A DNA stretch of 64,000 bases from an uncultured Algibacter sp. (GCF_947487605.1 NZ_CANKXK010000003.1:124001-188000), one strand, 5' to 3'. Numbered from the stretch's first letter, positions 19,931 to 30,208 are shown. The notes: generated from the sequence alone by a model not told the origin. Program-made: numbers and translations.

Positions 19931-21118
19931 TTAATTCCCTACTCCTTTATAAAAAGGGTCCTCAAATATGTCTTTCTTCTTTTTGCTTTTTACCATAAAT
20001 ATTATTGGTAAAGAGTATGGTACAACAACAGCTTTTCCTCTTTGCATACCGGGTTCCATCTTTGGCAACTTACTAATAACATATTTAGCTTCTTCTTCTA
20101 AACTAGGATGTGGAGCTCGTACTCTTATACCTGTAACACTTCCTGTTTTATCTATTTTAAAAATGATATTTATCTTTTGTCTTCCTTCTAAACCAAGACC
20201 AAAAGCCAGATTAGTATTAAAACTTTTATTTACAAATTTTGCAACTTTTTCAGACATACACTTCTTTTTACCAAAATTACCTAATGCTAGTTCACAACCA
20301 GGATAAATAGGAACTTGCTCAAAATCACCTTCTGGAATCTTTGTTGGGTTTATTACAATATTGTTTTTAGATTTTCTAGCTATTCCTTTTTTAAATTTAA
20401 CCGTACTTGTTTTATCTCCTGCTTCTTCATAAACAAACCATTCCCCATCTAACTTATCCTTATCATAAGTTCCCTTCAAAAGAATTAATCCTTTTTCATT
20501 ATAGCGTTTCTCAACTCCATTTTTTAATCCTAATGCTGTTGTTCCTTCCAGTTCTATTTGCCCGTTTTTAAAATATTTCTTGTAAGCACCTTGTTTGTAA
20601 TCTAAATAATACTCAACCTCCCATTCTTTCTCTCCAGAGTCATAATATTTAACCCATAATCCAGACAATTGGTCATCTTTATAATTGGTTTCTATTTTAA
20701 CATTTTTGTTTTTATAAAACTCACGATACAGCCCATTTTTCAAAAGAAAATTCAATTTGGAATTAGGCTTACTAGAAAGCATCATTTCGTAAAGCAATGT
20801 GCCTTCTTCATAAAACCCATTTTTTATAAAATCTCCAGATTTTAACTTAATCGTCTTATTCTTTAAACCACCATTTTTGTAGTAGCTTTCTTGAAAACCA
20901 GTCTTTCTACCATTGCTATTATAGGTGTATATTTTGGACAGTTGTCCAGTTTCATAAAAATCTTGCCACTTACCAATCCTTTTTCCCTCCCTGTATTGAC
21001 CTAAAGTTTTTAATTCTCCACTTTTATAGTAGTCTTCAAACGGCCCATGCCTTTTCTTCTTTTGAGGAAACACTACACAAGATGCAACTAGGAATAAGGC
21101 TAAAATAAGATGTTTCAT
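19931..21118 (-). CDS. MORN-like/YwqK-repeat protein with TonB C-terminal-like domain
   Basis: Repeats such as GPFEDYYKSGELKTLGQYREGKRIGKWQDFYETGQLSKIY; C-term KINIIFKIDKTGSVTGIRVRAPHPSLEEEAKYVISKLPKMEPGMQRGKAVVVPYSLPIIF. Confidence 0.85.
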   Translation of the reverse strand: MKHLILALFLVASCVVFPQKKKRHGPFEDYYKSGELKTLGQYREGKRIGKWQDFYETGQLSKIYTYNSNGRKTGFQESYYKNGGLKNKTIKLKSGDFIKNGFYEEGTLLYEMMLSSKPNSKLNFLLKNGLYREFYKNKNVKIETNYKDDQLSGLWVKYYDSGEKEWEVEYYLDYKQGAYKKYFKNGQIELEGTTALGLKNGVEKRYNEKGLILLKGTYDKDKLDGEWFVYEEAGDKTSTVKFKKGIARKSKNNIVINPTKIPEGDFEQVPIYPGCELALGNFGKKKCMSEKVAKFVNKSFNTNLAFGLGLEGRQKINIIFKIDKTGSVTGIRVRAPHPSLEEEAKYVISKLPKMEPGMQRGKAVVVPYSLPIIFMVKSKKKKDIFEDPFYKGVGN

Positions 21119-21175
21119 TTAATGGAATTAAAATTATACATTGGTAAAAATAGCTTTTTTAAAAGAAAAATCCTT

Positions 21176-21940
21176 CTATTTTATGAACGCTAGTACAACT
21201 TCATAAAAATCCTTAGGGTTTTCTGCATGCAACCAATGTCCAGCATTAGAAATTGTTACAATTTTAGCTATTGGAAAATGGTTAGCAATTAATCGTTCAT
21301 CTTCAATACCAATATATTCTGATCGATCACCACGTAAAAACAAAGTGTCTTTGTCAAATATTGCATAAGAAGGCAATGACTCTCCTATCTCGCCAACTTC
21401 ATTTTTTAAAACTTCAAGATTTATACGCAATGCCAATTTTCCTTTCTCAATCCAATACAGGTTTTTCAATAAAAACTGTCTTGTTCCAAAATCAGGCACA
21501 TAATCACTTAAAACAATATCTGCCTGCCCTCTGCTTTTAACTTCATCAAAATTTAATGCGCTCAAACCATTTAAAATAGCATCATGATGTATTGGGTAAA
21601 ACCGCGGAGAAATATCTGCAACTAATAATTTTGAAACCAATTCTGGATATAACGTTGCAAACAACATGGCTGTTTTACCTCCCATAGAGTGACCCAGCAA
21701 TATAATGTTTTCTATATTATGAGATTCGCAATATGCTTTTAAATCTTCTGCAAGAACTTCGTAATTAAACACCTCGTCATGAAAACTTCGCCCATGATTA
21801 CGCTGGTCTACTAGATGAACTTGAAACCCTTGCTCGCTAAATTGTCTGCCAAGTGATTTCCAGTTATCACTCATTCCTAAAAACCCATGTAGAATAACAA
21901 AAACTCGCCCTTCGCCTATAATATTTGAATGTAGCAGCAT
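21176..21940 (-). CDS. Alpha/beta fold hydrolase
   Basis: VILHGFLGMSDNW, LVDQRNHGRS, LLGHSMGGKTAM nucleophile elbow, SNAGHWLHAENP. Confidence 0.9.
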   Translation of the reverse strand: MLLHSNIIGEGRVFVILHGFLGMSDNWKSLGRQFSEQGFQVHLVDQRNHGRSFHDEVFNYEVLAEDLKAYCESHNIENIILLGHSMGGKTAMLFATLYPELVSKLLVADISPRFYPIHHDAILNGLSALNFDEVKSRGQADIVLSDYVPDFGTRQFLLKNLYWIEKGKLALRINLEVLKNEVGEIGESLPSYAIFDKDTLFLRGDRSEYIGIEDERLIANHFPIAKIVTISNAGHWLHAENPKDFYEVVLAFIK

Positions 21941-22653
21941 TATTTTAATTTATGAAGATACATTTGAATTACATTTTCAACGCCCAAATACAAACTCTCA
22001 GAAACAAGTGCATGCCCAATGGAGACTTCTAATAAATTTGGAATTTCATCTTTAAAAAACTTAATGTTTTCTAAAGACAAATCGTGTCCAGCGTTAATTC
22101 CTAATTCTAATTTGTTAGCTAGTTTGGCACTTTCTACATAAGGCTTAATAGCTTCTTTGTTACCTAAACCAAATTGGTGTGCAAAAGCCTCGGTATACAA
22201 TTCTATTCTATCTGTACCCGTTTCTTTAGCACCTTCTATTTGTTTTATGACTGGGTCGACAAAAATGGACGTTCGTACATTGTTATTCTGAAACTCCTTT
22301 ATAACATCTACTAAAAAATCCTTATGTTTTATTGTATCCCATCCTGCATTACTGGTAATTGCATCTACAGAATCTGGAACCAAAGTAACTTGTGTTGGCT
22401 TAACTTCTAATACCAAGTTCACAAAAGATTCTATAGGGTTTCCTTCAATATTATACTCGGTATAAACTTCTGATTTTAAATCTCGTGCATCTTGATAACG
22501 TATATGGCGTTCGTCTGGTCGCGGATGAATTGTAACCCCTTCTGCTCCAAAACGCTGAACATCTTTTGCAAATTTCACAACATTAGGCAGATCTCCTCCT
22601 CTAGAATTTCTCAAGGTAGCAATCTTGTTAATATTAACGCTTAGCTTAGTCAT
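21940..22653 (-). CDS. pdxJ: Pyridoxine 5'-phosphate synthase
   Basis: LSVNINKIATLRNSRGGDLPNVVKFA, GVTIHPRPDERHIRYQD, DRIELYTEAFA, GINAGHDLSLENI, ISIGHALVSESLYLG-like C-term. Confidence 0.97.
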   Translation of the reverse strand: MTKLSVNINKIATLRNSRGGDLPNVVKFAKDVQRFGAEGVTIHPRPDERHIRYQDARDLKSEVYTEYNIEGNPIESFVNLVLEVKPTQVTLVPDSVDAITSNAGWDTIKHKDFLVDVIKEFQNNNVRTSIFVDPVIKQIEGAKETGTDRIELYTEAFAHQFGLGNKEAIKPYVESAKLANKLELGINAGHDLSLENIKFFKDEIPNLLEVSIGHALVSESLYLGVENVIQMYLHKLK

Positions 22654-22751
22654 ATATAATTTTTAAACCGCAAAAATACAAAGTAGAACAGGCTTAAGTG
22701 TTATTTTTTTAATTAATTTGCATACCAATGTAAACGAATCTTAAAAATTAG

Positions 22752-23411
22752 GTGAAGCTCACAGAATACATAATAAACGATATAAAACCTATTGCTAGTA
22801 ATAGCAAAATAAGTGATTTACAAGTATTGTTTAATCAATTAACATATTCTCATATTCCTATTAAAAACAAAGATAATGAGTTTATTGGCAGTTTATTTGA
22901 AACAGATGTACACTGTTTTGAAAGCGATAAGCTAATAAGTGATTATACTTATGCGCTCGAAGATTTTCACGTAAATGACAAAACACTTTGGTTAGATGTT
23001 TTAGAAGCTTTTGCAAGAAACTCAAGTAACATAATGCCTGTTTTAAATGAAAGCAATCGTTATCTTGGCTATTACGAATTAAGTGATATTATAAGCTTAT
23101 TCGGGGAATCTCCTTTTTTCATTGATCCAGGAGGCGTTTTGGTTGTAGAAAAAGGCATTAACGATTATTCTTTTAGCGAAATTAGCCAGATTGTAGAGTC
23201 AAACAACGGGAAATTGCTTGGAGCTTTTGTTTCAAAAATGAAAAATGATGTTATTCAAGTTACTCTTAAAATTGGCAATGTTTCTTTAAACGAGATAATT
23301 CAAACGTTTAGACGTTATAGTTATAATATAGTATCTGGACATGAAGATGACAGTTATAAGCAAAGCCTTAAAGAGCGATCTGATTATTTGAATAAATATT
23401 TAAATATGTAA
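22752..23411 (+). CDS. CBS domain-containing protein (GTG start)
   Basis: Two CBS-like segments (DLQVLFNQLTYSHIPIKNKDNEFIGSL; VLEAFARNSSNIMPVLNESNRYLGYY); directly upstream of nadK. Confidence 0.85.
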   Translation: MKLTEYIINDIKPIASNSKISDLQVLFNQLTYSHIPIKNKDNEFIGSLFETDVHCFESDKLISDYTYALEDFHVNDKTLWLDVLEAFARNSSNIMPVLNESNRYLGYYELSDIISLFGESPFFIDPGGVLVVEKGINDYSFSEISQIVESNNGKLLGAFVSKMKNDVIQVTLKIGNVSLNEIIQTFRRYSYNIVSGHEDDSYKQSLKERSDYLNKYLNM

Positions 23412-23414
23412 ACT

Positions 23415-24299
23415 ATGAAGGTTGCCGTTTTTGGACGATTTTATAATGAAACTACATCATCATCTGTTATAACACTTTTCAATTCGCTTGTTAAAAAAGA
23501 TGTTGAAGCCTATATAGAGACACATTTTTATGACCTCATTAAAGCTCAAAATTCTAATTTAGACGACTATACTGCATTTAAAACGTTTGATGTTCTTGAT
23601 ACCTCGTTTGATTTGCTAGTAAGTGTTGGTGGAGATGGCACTATTTTAAGAGCCATAACTTTTGTGAAAGATATGGGTATTCCCATTATTGGTATTAATA
23701 CAGGCAGATTAGGTTTTTTAGCTACAATTCAAGTTGATTCTATAGAAAAAGCTATTCAAGATATTATTGATGGAAATTATAAAATTTCAGAGCGTAGTTT
23801 GCTCGAAATTGAAACTTCGCCAGAAAATGATGAGATTAAATCGCTTAATTTTGCTTTAAATGAAATTGCTGTAAGTAGAAAAAATACAACTTCTATGATT
23901 ACTGTTGAAACGCATCTAGATGGGGAATATTTAACATCTTACTGGAGTGACGGTTTAATAGTTTCAACAGCAACAGGATCTACAGGGTACTCTTTAAGTT
24001 GTGGAGGCCCCGTAATTACACCTGACACAAATAGTTTTGTTTTAACACCTATTGCACCACATAATTTAAGTGCAAGACCTTTAGTTATTCCAGATTCTAC
24101 AGAAATACATCTTAAAGTTGATGGGCGTGAGGAAAACCACTTAGTATCTTTAGATTCTAGAATTGCTACTTTAGATAATGGAACTCTAATAAAAATTAAA
24201 AAAGCCACATTTAAAATTAAAATGATAGATCTTTTAAATGAAAGCTTTTTAAGTACACTCCGAAAAAAGCTGCTTTGGGGTGAAGACAAGCGTAATTAA
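23415..24299 (+). CDS. nadK: NAD kinase
   Basis: LVSVGGDGTILRAI, IIGINTGRLGFLATI, STATGSTGYSLSCGGPVITP, LTPIAPHNLSARPLVIPD. Confidence 0.97.
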   Translation: MKVAVFGRFYNETTSSSVITLFNSLVKKDVEAYIETHFYDLIKAQNSNLDDYTAFKTFDVLDTSFDLLVSVGGDGTILRAITFVKDMGIPIIGINTGRLGFLATIQVDSIEKAIQDIIDGNYKISERSLLEIETSPENDEIKSLNFALNEIAVSRKNTTSMITVETHLDGEYLTSYWSDGLIVSTATGSTGYSLSCGGPVITPDTNSFVLTPIAPHNLSARPLVIPDSTEIHLKVDGREENHLVSLDSRIATLDNGTLIKIKKATFKIKMIDLLNESFLSTLRKKLLWGEDKRN

Positions 24300-24373
24300 A
24301 CAATAATTTAGTCGAAATACAGTTTTACACTAATACAATTTAGCTCAAATTATACTTAGCTAATCTTATTTAT

Positions 24374-24382
24374 TATATTTGC
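24374..24382 (+). promoter_or_regulatory. Candidate flavobacterial -7 element (TAnnTTTG)
   Basis: TATATTTGC about 15 bp upstream of the start codon at 24399. Confidence 0.5.
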
Positions 24383-24398
24383 AAACTTTTGAACGTAT

Positions 24399-25088
24399 AT
24401 GAAGCATTTAACTGTATTGGTTTTTAGCATTTTAAGCTTTTATTTAGGGCATGCTCAAATAAATGAAGTTGGTATTTTTATTGGTGGCAGTAATTTTATA
24501 GGAGATGTAGGTGCTACAGACTATATTTCTCCTAATCAGTTAGCAATTGGTGGCGTTTATAAATGGAATAGAAGCCCAAGACATTCTTATCGTGTATCTT
24601 TAATATTTTCGGAACTTGAAGGGATAGACAATAATTCTGATGACCCTAGACGTATTAAAAGAGGCTATAGTTTTACCAATCAAATTATAGAAATATCTGC
24701 TGGCATGGAATTCACTTTTTTTGATTTTGATTTGCATACTGGCAAAAAAATGGGGACACCATACTTATATACAGGTATTAGTGTTGCAAATCATGATAAT
24801 CACTATTTCCAAAACGGAGTGCAAACTCAAGAAAATAATTCTAGTTGGGCTTATGGTATTCCCATGGCATTAGGGTTCAAAACAACATTCCTAGATAATT
24901 TCGTGCTTAGTTTAGAAATTGGTGCTAGATATACATTCTCAGATGAAATAGACGGTAGTATTCCAGATGATAAATTTAGAGAACAATACAGATTTGGAAA
25001 TATAAACAATAATGATTGGTATGTGTTTTCAGGGATTACCTTAACATATACTTTCGGACTAAACCCTTGCTATTGTGCTGGAAATTAA
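24399..25088 (+). CDS. DUF6089-like outer membrane beta-barrel protein
   Basis: Signal peptide MKHLTVLVFSILSFYLGHAQ, GIFIGGSNFIGDVGATDYI.. barrel-like, precedes uppS. Confidence 0.8.
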   Translation: MKHLTVLVFSILSFYLGHAQINEVGIFIGGSNFIGDVGATDYISPNQLAIGGVYKWNRSPRHSYRVSLIFSELEGIDNNSDDPRRIKRGYSFTNQIIEISAGMEFTFFDFDLHTGKKMGTPYLYTGISVANHDNHYFQNGVQTQENNSSWAYGIPMALGFKTTFLDNFVLSLEIGARYTFSDEIDGSIPDDKFREQYRFGNINNNDWYVFSGITLTYTFGLNPCYCAGN

Positions 25089-25089
25089 A

Positions 25090-25830
25090 ATGGACTTACT
25101 AAAAGACATAAACCCTAACAAATTGCCAAAGCATGTAGCTATTATTATGGATGGCAACGGTAGATGGGCAAAGCAAAAAGGTATGCGGCGCACCTTTGGT
25201 CATGAAAATGGCACAAAATCAGTCAAGGATGTAGTTGAAACTTCTGCCGAATTGGGAATTGAAAATCTAACGCTTTATGCTTTTTCAACCGAAAACTGGA
25301 ATAGACCAAAACTAGAAGTTCAAACACTTATGAAACTTTTAGTCTCTTCTTTAAAAAAAGAGATTAAAACCATGTTAGACAACAATATTAAATTAAATGC
25401 CATTGGTAATTTAAAGACATTGCCCTCTAAAGTTTACAAAGAACTTTTCGATGTTATTGATGCCACCAAGGATAACAATAAAATGACATTAACTCTAGCA
25501 TTAAGTTATGGTTCTAGAGAAGAATTGCTAAACACTGTTAAAGAAATTAGTATTAAAGTTAAAAATAATATAATTTCGCCCGAAAAAATTGATGAATCGA
25601 TTATAAATGAGCATCTTTACACGCAAAATTTACCAGACGTAGATTTGCTTATTAGAACAAGTGGCGAAAAACGTATAAGTAATTTTTTGCTCTGGCAGAT
25701 TGCTTATGCCGAATTGTATTTTACCGATACACTTTGGCCAGATTTTACGAAACAGCATTTGTATAAAGCTATTATTGAATATCAAAAAAGAGAACGACGA
25801 TTTGGGAAAACAAGTGAACAACTTAGCTAA
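25090..25830 (+). CDS. uppS: Isoprenyl (undecaprenyl) diphosphate synthase
   Basis: HVAIIMDGNGRWAKQKGMRRTFGHENG, LYAFSTENWNRP, DLLIRTSGEKRISNFLLWQIAYAELYFTDTLWPDF. ATG at 25090 preferred over track start 25075. Confidence 0.96.
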   Translation: MDLLKDINPNKLPKHVAIIMDGNGRWAKQKGMRRTFGHENGTKSVKDVVETSAELGIENLTLYAFSTENWNRPKLEVQTLMKLLVSSLKKEIKTMLDNNIKLNAIGNLKTLPSKVYKELFDVIDATKDNNKMTLTLALSYGSREELLNTVKEISIKVKNNIISPEKIDESIINEHLYTQNLPDVDLLIRTSGEKRISNFLLWQIAYAELYFTDTLWPDFTKQHLYKAIIEYQKRERRFGKTSEQLS

Positions 25831-28405
25831 TAGTTTAGCTTTTTCTACTTATATAAAAAACTGTTTAGCATTACTATTTATAGTTTTTAGTTTTAGCCTT
25901 CAGGCGCAGGACATATCATACGACAATGGCAAAAAATATATTATTGGAGGCATATCTGTGTCTGGAAATACTAGTTTTAGCGAAAAAACCATTGTCACTT
26001 ACTCAGGTTTAAGAAAAGGCAAAGAGATAACCATCCCTGGTGAAGGCACTAGCACAGCCATAAAAAAATTATGGAACTCTAAACTCTTTAGCGACATAGA
26101 GTTATATGTAACCAAAATTGATGGCAACACAGCCTATTTAGAAATTCGTCTTTCAGACTTACCGCAGCTTAATGAACTAAAAATTAATGGGGTTAAAAAA
26201 TCGAAAGTTGAAGGTATTATAAAAGAAAATAAACTTGACAAAGGTGTTAAAGTAACAGAAAACCTTGTTACTACCACAAAAAATTTCCTCGAAACAAAAT
26301 ACAAAAAGCAAGGTTTCTTAAATTCAAAAGTCTATATAAACACCATAGATGTAAAAGACTCTATTCAAACTGCTAGAGTTAATATGGTATTAAATATTGA
26401 TAAAGGCGAAAAGGTTAAAATTAAAGATATCGTTTTCAATGGCAACGAAGTTTTAAAAAGCAAAAAACTTCGAAAAAGCATGAAAAACACTAAAAAAATT
26501 AATAGACTTAGAATATTAAAGCGATCAAAATTTATAGATTCTGCTTATCAAGCCGATTTAGGTCATATTATAGACACCTATAAAGAGAACGGCTATAGAG
26601 ACGCTAGAATATTATCTGATAGTGTTATAATAAATAATGACAAAACCATATCACTCCAAATTAATGTAAATGAAGGTGAGCAGTATAAGTTTGGTGATAT
26701 TACATTCATTGGAAACACAGTATATTCCAATGACCAACTAACTAGAATGTTACGTATAAGAAAAGGAGATACCTATAATGGTGTTTTACTCGAAAAACGA
26801 ATTGCAGACAATTCTAAGCCAGATGCACTTGATATAACAAACCTATATCAAAATAATGGTTATTTATTTTCAACTATAAACCCTGTTGAGGTTAGTGCGA
26901 AAGACAATGTTATTGACATGGAAATAAGAATTGTAGAAGGGAAACCTGCCTACTTCAACAACGTTAGTGTTTCTGGAAATGACAAAACGAATGATCATGT
27001 AATTTATAGGGAAATTAGAACACGTCCAGGGCAATTATACAGTAAGGCAAATGTAGTTAGAACCATTAGAGAACTTGGGCAGTTAGGCTTTTTTGATGCT
27101 CAAGAATTAACTCCAGATATTAAAAACCCAAATCCAAATGAGGGAACGGTTGACATTGACTATGTAGTTAAAGAAACAGGTTCCAGCCAAATAGAATTAC
27201 AAGGCGGTTATGGCGGCGGTGGCTTTATAGGAACACTTGGTTTATCGTTTAACAATTTTTCAATAAAAAACATCTTTAACAAAGAAGCTTATAAACCAAT
27301 CCCAATGGGTGATGGTCAAAAATTAGCGTTGCGTCTTCAAGCAAGTCGTTTTTTCCAAACATATAGTTTCTCGTTTTCAGAACCTTGGTTAGGTGGTAAA
27401 CGTCCCGTACAATTTTCAACATCTATATCGCACACTAAACAGTTTCAATTCAACCCTTTAACACGAAATGCAGACAAAAATAGGAGTTTTAATATTACTG
27501 GCATCACCTTTGGCTTAGCAAAACGTTTATCAATCCCAGATGATTATTTTACCTTATCTCAAGCGATAAGTTATCAACGTTATGATTTAAACAATTATGA
27601 CGTAGGTTTGTTTAATTTTGGCGATGGGTATTCAAACAACCTTTCATATACGGTTGGCTTAAGCAGAAATAACACCAGTGTAGATCCAATTTACCCAACT
27701 GGAGGTTCTAATTTTGGAATAACTGCAAAAGTTTCAGTTCCTTACTCTTTGTTTAATAATGTAGATTATAGTTCACTTAGAGAAACAAGTGACAGATTAA
27801 GTTCAATACCTAGACAATCAAGAACACAAGAAGAAAGTGAAGAACTAGCAAAAGCTGACCAAGAACGCTATAAATGGTTAGAGTTTTATAAAGTTAATTT
27901 TAAAGGAGATTGGTATACCGAAGTTATAAATAACAGCAAATTGGTTTTAAAACCTAGTGTAGAATTTGGCTTTCTTGGAGCCTACAATAACGATAGAGGA
28001 GTTATTCCTTTCGAGCGTTTTTATTTAGGTGGCGATGGCTTAGGTAACTTTTCGCTAGATGGTAGAGAAGTAATTGCATTACGTGGTTATCCAAACCAAT
28101 CATTGTCCGATCAAGATGGTGGTACTATTTACAATAAATTTTCTTTAGAATTACGCTACCCTATAACGCTTGCAGCATCGGCAAAAATATTTGCGCTTGC
28201 ATTTGTAGAAGGCGGTGCTTCTTATAACAATTTTAGGGACTACAACCCATTTAATATAAACCGTTCTGCAGGTTTAGGTGTTAGAATATTTATGCCAGCA
28301 TTTGGTTTATTAGGAATCGATTTCGGTCATGGATTCGACCCATTAGATGGAGAAGTTGGGAAACATGGATGGGAAACACACTTCATAATTGGGCAACAAT
28401 TTTAA
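25814..28405 (+). CDS. bamA: Outer membrane protein assembly factor BamA
   Basis: POTRA repeats (KYIIGGISVSGNTSFSEKTIV, KIKDIVFNGNEVLKSKKLRKSM) and barrel C-term (GYPNQSLSDQDGG, GLLGIDFGHGFD...HFIIGQQF). Start uncertain (GTG 25814 or TTG 25802); ORF track extends to 25700. Confidence 0.93.
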   Translation: MNNLANSLAFSTYIKNCLALLFIVFSFSLQAQDISYDNGKKYIIGGISVSGNTSFSEKTIVTYSGLRKGKEITIPGEGTSTAIKKLWNSKLFSDIELYVTKIDGNTAYLEIRLSDLPQLNELKINGVKKSKVEGIIKENKLDKGVKVTENLVTTTKNFLETKYKKQGFLNSKVYINTIDVKDSIQTARVNMVLNIDKGEKVKIKDIVFNGNEVLKSKKLRKSMKNTKKINRLRILKRSKFIDSAYQADLGHIIDTYKENGYRDARILSDSVIINNDKTISLQINVNEGEQYKFGDITFIGNTVYSNDQLTRMLRIRKGDTYNGVLLEKRIADNSKPDALDITNLYQNNGYLFSTINPVEVSAKDNVIDMEIRIVEGKPAYFNNVSVSGNDKTNDHVIYREIRTRPGQLYSKANVVRTIRELGQLGFFDAQELTPDIKNPNPNEGTVDIDYVVKETGSSQIELQGGYGGGGFIGTLGLSFNNFSIKNIFNKEAYKPIPMGDGQKLALRLQASRFFQTYSFSFSEPWLGGKRPVQFSTSISHTKQFQFNPLTRNADKNRSFNITGITFGLAKRLSIPDDYFTLSQAISYQRYDLNNYDVGLFNFGDGYSNNLSYTVGLSRNNTSVDPIYPTGGSNFGITAKVSVPYSLFNNVDYSSLRETSDRLSSIPRQSRTQEESEELAKADQERYKWLEFYKVNFKGDWYTEVINNSKLVLKPSVEFGFLGAYNNDRGVIPFERFYLGGDGLGNFSLDGREVIALRGYPNQSLSDQDGGTIYNKFSLELRYPITLAASAKIFALAFVEGGASYNNFRDYNPFNINRSAGLGVRIFMPAFGLLGIDFGHGFDPLDGEVGKHGWETHFIIGQQF

Positions 28406-28590
28406 CGAACATATTTATTTTGGCACGATATTTTCTAATAACCTTTTGATGATTTGAATGAGAATGAAATTTTTAAAATTAAAATTCGTTAATTTTGAAG
28501 ATAGAATTCATAAACCGACGGAGTTCAAAACAAATTATCATCTGTCGTTTCTGAAATTTATGAGCTATAAATTATAAAAACATTAATCAG

Positions 28591-29610
28591 ATGAAACTAA
28601 AAGTTCTTTTTTTATTGACATTCTTGTTCATGCTAAGCTTTTCTGTAGATGCGCAAAGAGGCGTAAGAATAGGTTATATTGACACAGAGTACATTTTACA
28701 AAATGTACCCGAGTATCAAGAAGCAACAGCTCAACTAGAAAATAAAGTTCAGAAATGGAAAAGTGAAATTGATTCTAGATTGAGTACAGTAGCACAAAAA
28801 AGAAAAGACCTTAGTAATGAAAAAGCACTTTTAACTAAAGAGTTGGTTGAAGAACGTGAAGAAGATATTTATTATGAAGAAAAAGAAATATTAGACTATC
28901 AGCAAAAGCGTTTTGGACCGAATGGTGATTTAATGATTCAGAAGAAACAATTAATGCAACCTATTCAAGATCAAATTTTTGCAGCAGTACAAGATATGGC
29001 TTCTAGCAGAAAATATGATTTCATTTTCGATAAATCGGCAGATGTTGTAATGCTTTACTCAGCGAAGCAATTCGATTTAAGCGAGCAAATTTTAAGAAGC
29101 ATTACAAGAGCTTCAAAACGTAAACAAGTAAAATCTAAAGCAGAACGAAAAGAAGCTGAAAAAGAAGAGTTAGTTCCAGAAATTAACTATGAGCTAGAAG
29201 AAAGAGAAAAAGCACTTGAAGAAAAGAAGGCAAAAAGAGCAAGTGCTATTGAAGAAGCAAGAGCTAAGAAATTAGCAGCTCGTGAAGCAAAGGTAAAAGA
29301 AGCCGCAGATAGAAGACAAAAAATATTAGATGAAAGAGCCAAAGCAAGGCAAGACAAAATAGATGCTAAAAATAAGACAACTGAAACATCTACAGAAGTA
29401 GAAAGTGATGTAGAAGCCAAATCTGCAGAAGAAAAAGAAGCAAGTGAAGATGACAAACCAAAAACGAGAGCAGAGCTTATAGAAGAAAATAGACAAAAAA
29501 AATTAGCAGACCGCGCAGCACGTAAAAAAGCTTTAGAAGACAAGAAAAAGAAAATTTTAGAAGATCGCCAAAAAGCGAAAGATTCAATAAATAATAATAA
29601 AAACAATTAA
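28591..29610 (+). CDS. OmpH/Skp family outer membrane chaperone with long charged C-terminal tail
   Basis: Signal peptide, IGYIDTEYILQNVPEYQEATAQLE...KYDFIFDKSADVVMLYS; Lys/Glu/Ala-rich C-term. Confidence 0.9.
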   Translation: MKLKVLFLLTFLFMLSFSVDAQRGVRIGYIDTEYILQNVPEYQEATAQLENKVQKWKSEIDSRLSTVAQKRKDLSNEKALLTKELVEEREEDIYYEEKEILDYQQKRFGPNGDLMIQKKQLMQPIQDQIFAAVQDMASSRKYDFIFDKSADVVMLYSAKQFDLSEQILRSITRASKRKQVKSKAERKEAEKEELVPEINYELEEREKALEEKKAKRASAIEEARAKKLAAREAKVKEAADRRQKILDERAKARQDKIDAKNKTTETSTEVESDVEAKSAEEKEASEDDKPKTRAELIEENRQKKLADRAARKKALEDKKKKILEDRQKAKDSINNNKNN

Positions 29611-29635
29611 TAACACACTTAATACAATTTAAAAA

Positions 29636-30142
29636 ATGAAACACTTAAAAACTATTTTATTAGCAACGGCATTATGCATAGGGACAATTAGTTTTACTCA
29701 AGCTCAAAGTAAAGTTGCACATATAAATACTACTGAATTAATTCAAGCAATGCCAGAAATGAAATCGGCACAAGCAGAATTAGAAACTTTAGGTAAAACA
29801 TACCAAACAGATATTCAAGCTTCTATAACAGAATATCAAACAACTGTAAAACAATATGAAGCAGAAGCAGCTACAAAAACTGATGAAGAAAACCAAAAAA
29901 GAGGTTTAGAATTGCAAGAAAAGCAACAACGTATCCAACAGTTTCAAGCAGATGCTCAAAAAGATTTACAGAAAAAGGAAATTGACCTTTTAGGCCCTAT
30001 TACTGAAAAGGCTAAAGCAGCAATTTTAAAAGTTGCTAGAGCACAAGGTTACGAATATGTTGTAGACTCTGCACAAAGCGTTGTAATTATGTCTGATGGT
30101 AAAAATTTACTTGACGATGTTAAAAAAGAATTAGGTATATAA
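29636..30142 (+). CDS. OmpH/Skp family outer membrane chaperone
   Basis: Signal peptide, KVAHINTTELIQAMPEMKSAQAELE...GYEYVVDSAQSVVIMSDG. Confidence 0.92.
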   Translation: MKHLKTILLATALCIGTISFTQAQSKVAHINTTELIQAMPEMKSAQAELETLGKTYQTDIQASITEYQTTVKQYEAEAATKTDEENQKRGLELQEKQQRIQQFQADAQKDLQKKEIDLLGPITEKAKAAILKVARAQGYEYVVDSAQSVVIMSDGKNLLDDVKKELGI

Positions 30143-30167
30143 AACTATACTCAAAATAAATATTTTA

Positions 30168-30197
30168 AAGCTGTCTTATACAAGGCAGCTTTTTTAT
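30168..30197 (+). terminator. Terminator/attenuator after ompH
   Basis: AAAGCTGTCTTatacAAGGCAGCTTtttt hairpin plus T-run. Confidence 0.7.
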
Positions 30198-30208
30198 TTT
30201 TGTTAAAT

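Noticed and set aside
19931-21118. YwqK-like gene as part of a toxin-antitoxin system
   Set aside because: No adjacent toxin candidate; exported protein with MORN-like repeats.
23939-24289. 116-aa minus ORF inside nadK
   Set aside because: Fully antisense to a well-supported gene.
25700-25813. Upstream extension of the bamA ORF
   Set aside because: Fully overlaps uppS in another frame; translation MLMPNCILPIHFGQ... does not look like a signal peptide, whereas the region from 25814 does.
29187-29606. 139-aa Ser/Phe-rich minus-strand ORF inside ompH
   Set aside because: Antisense shadow of the Lys/Glu/Ala-rich tail.
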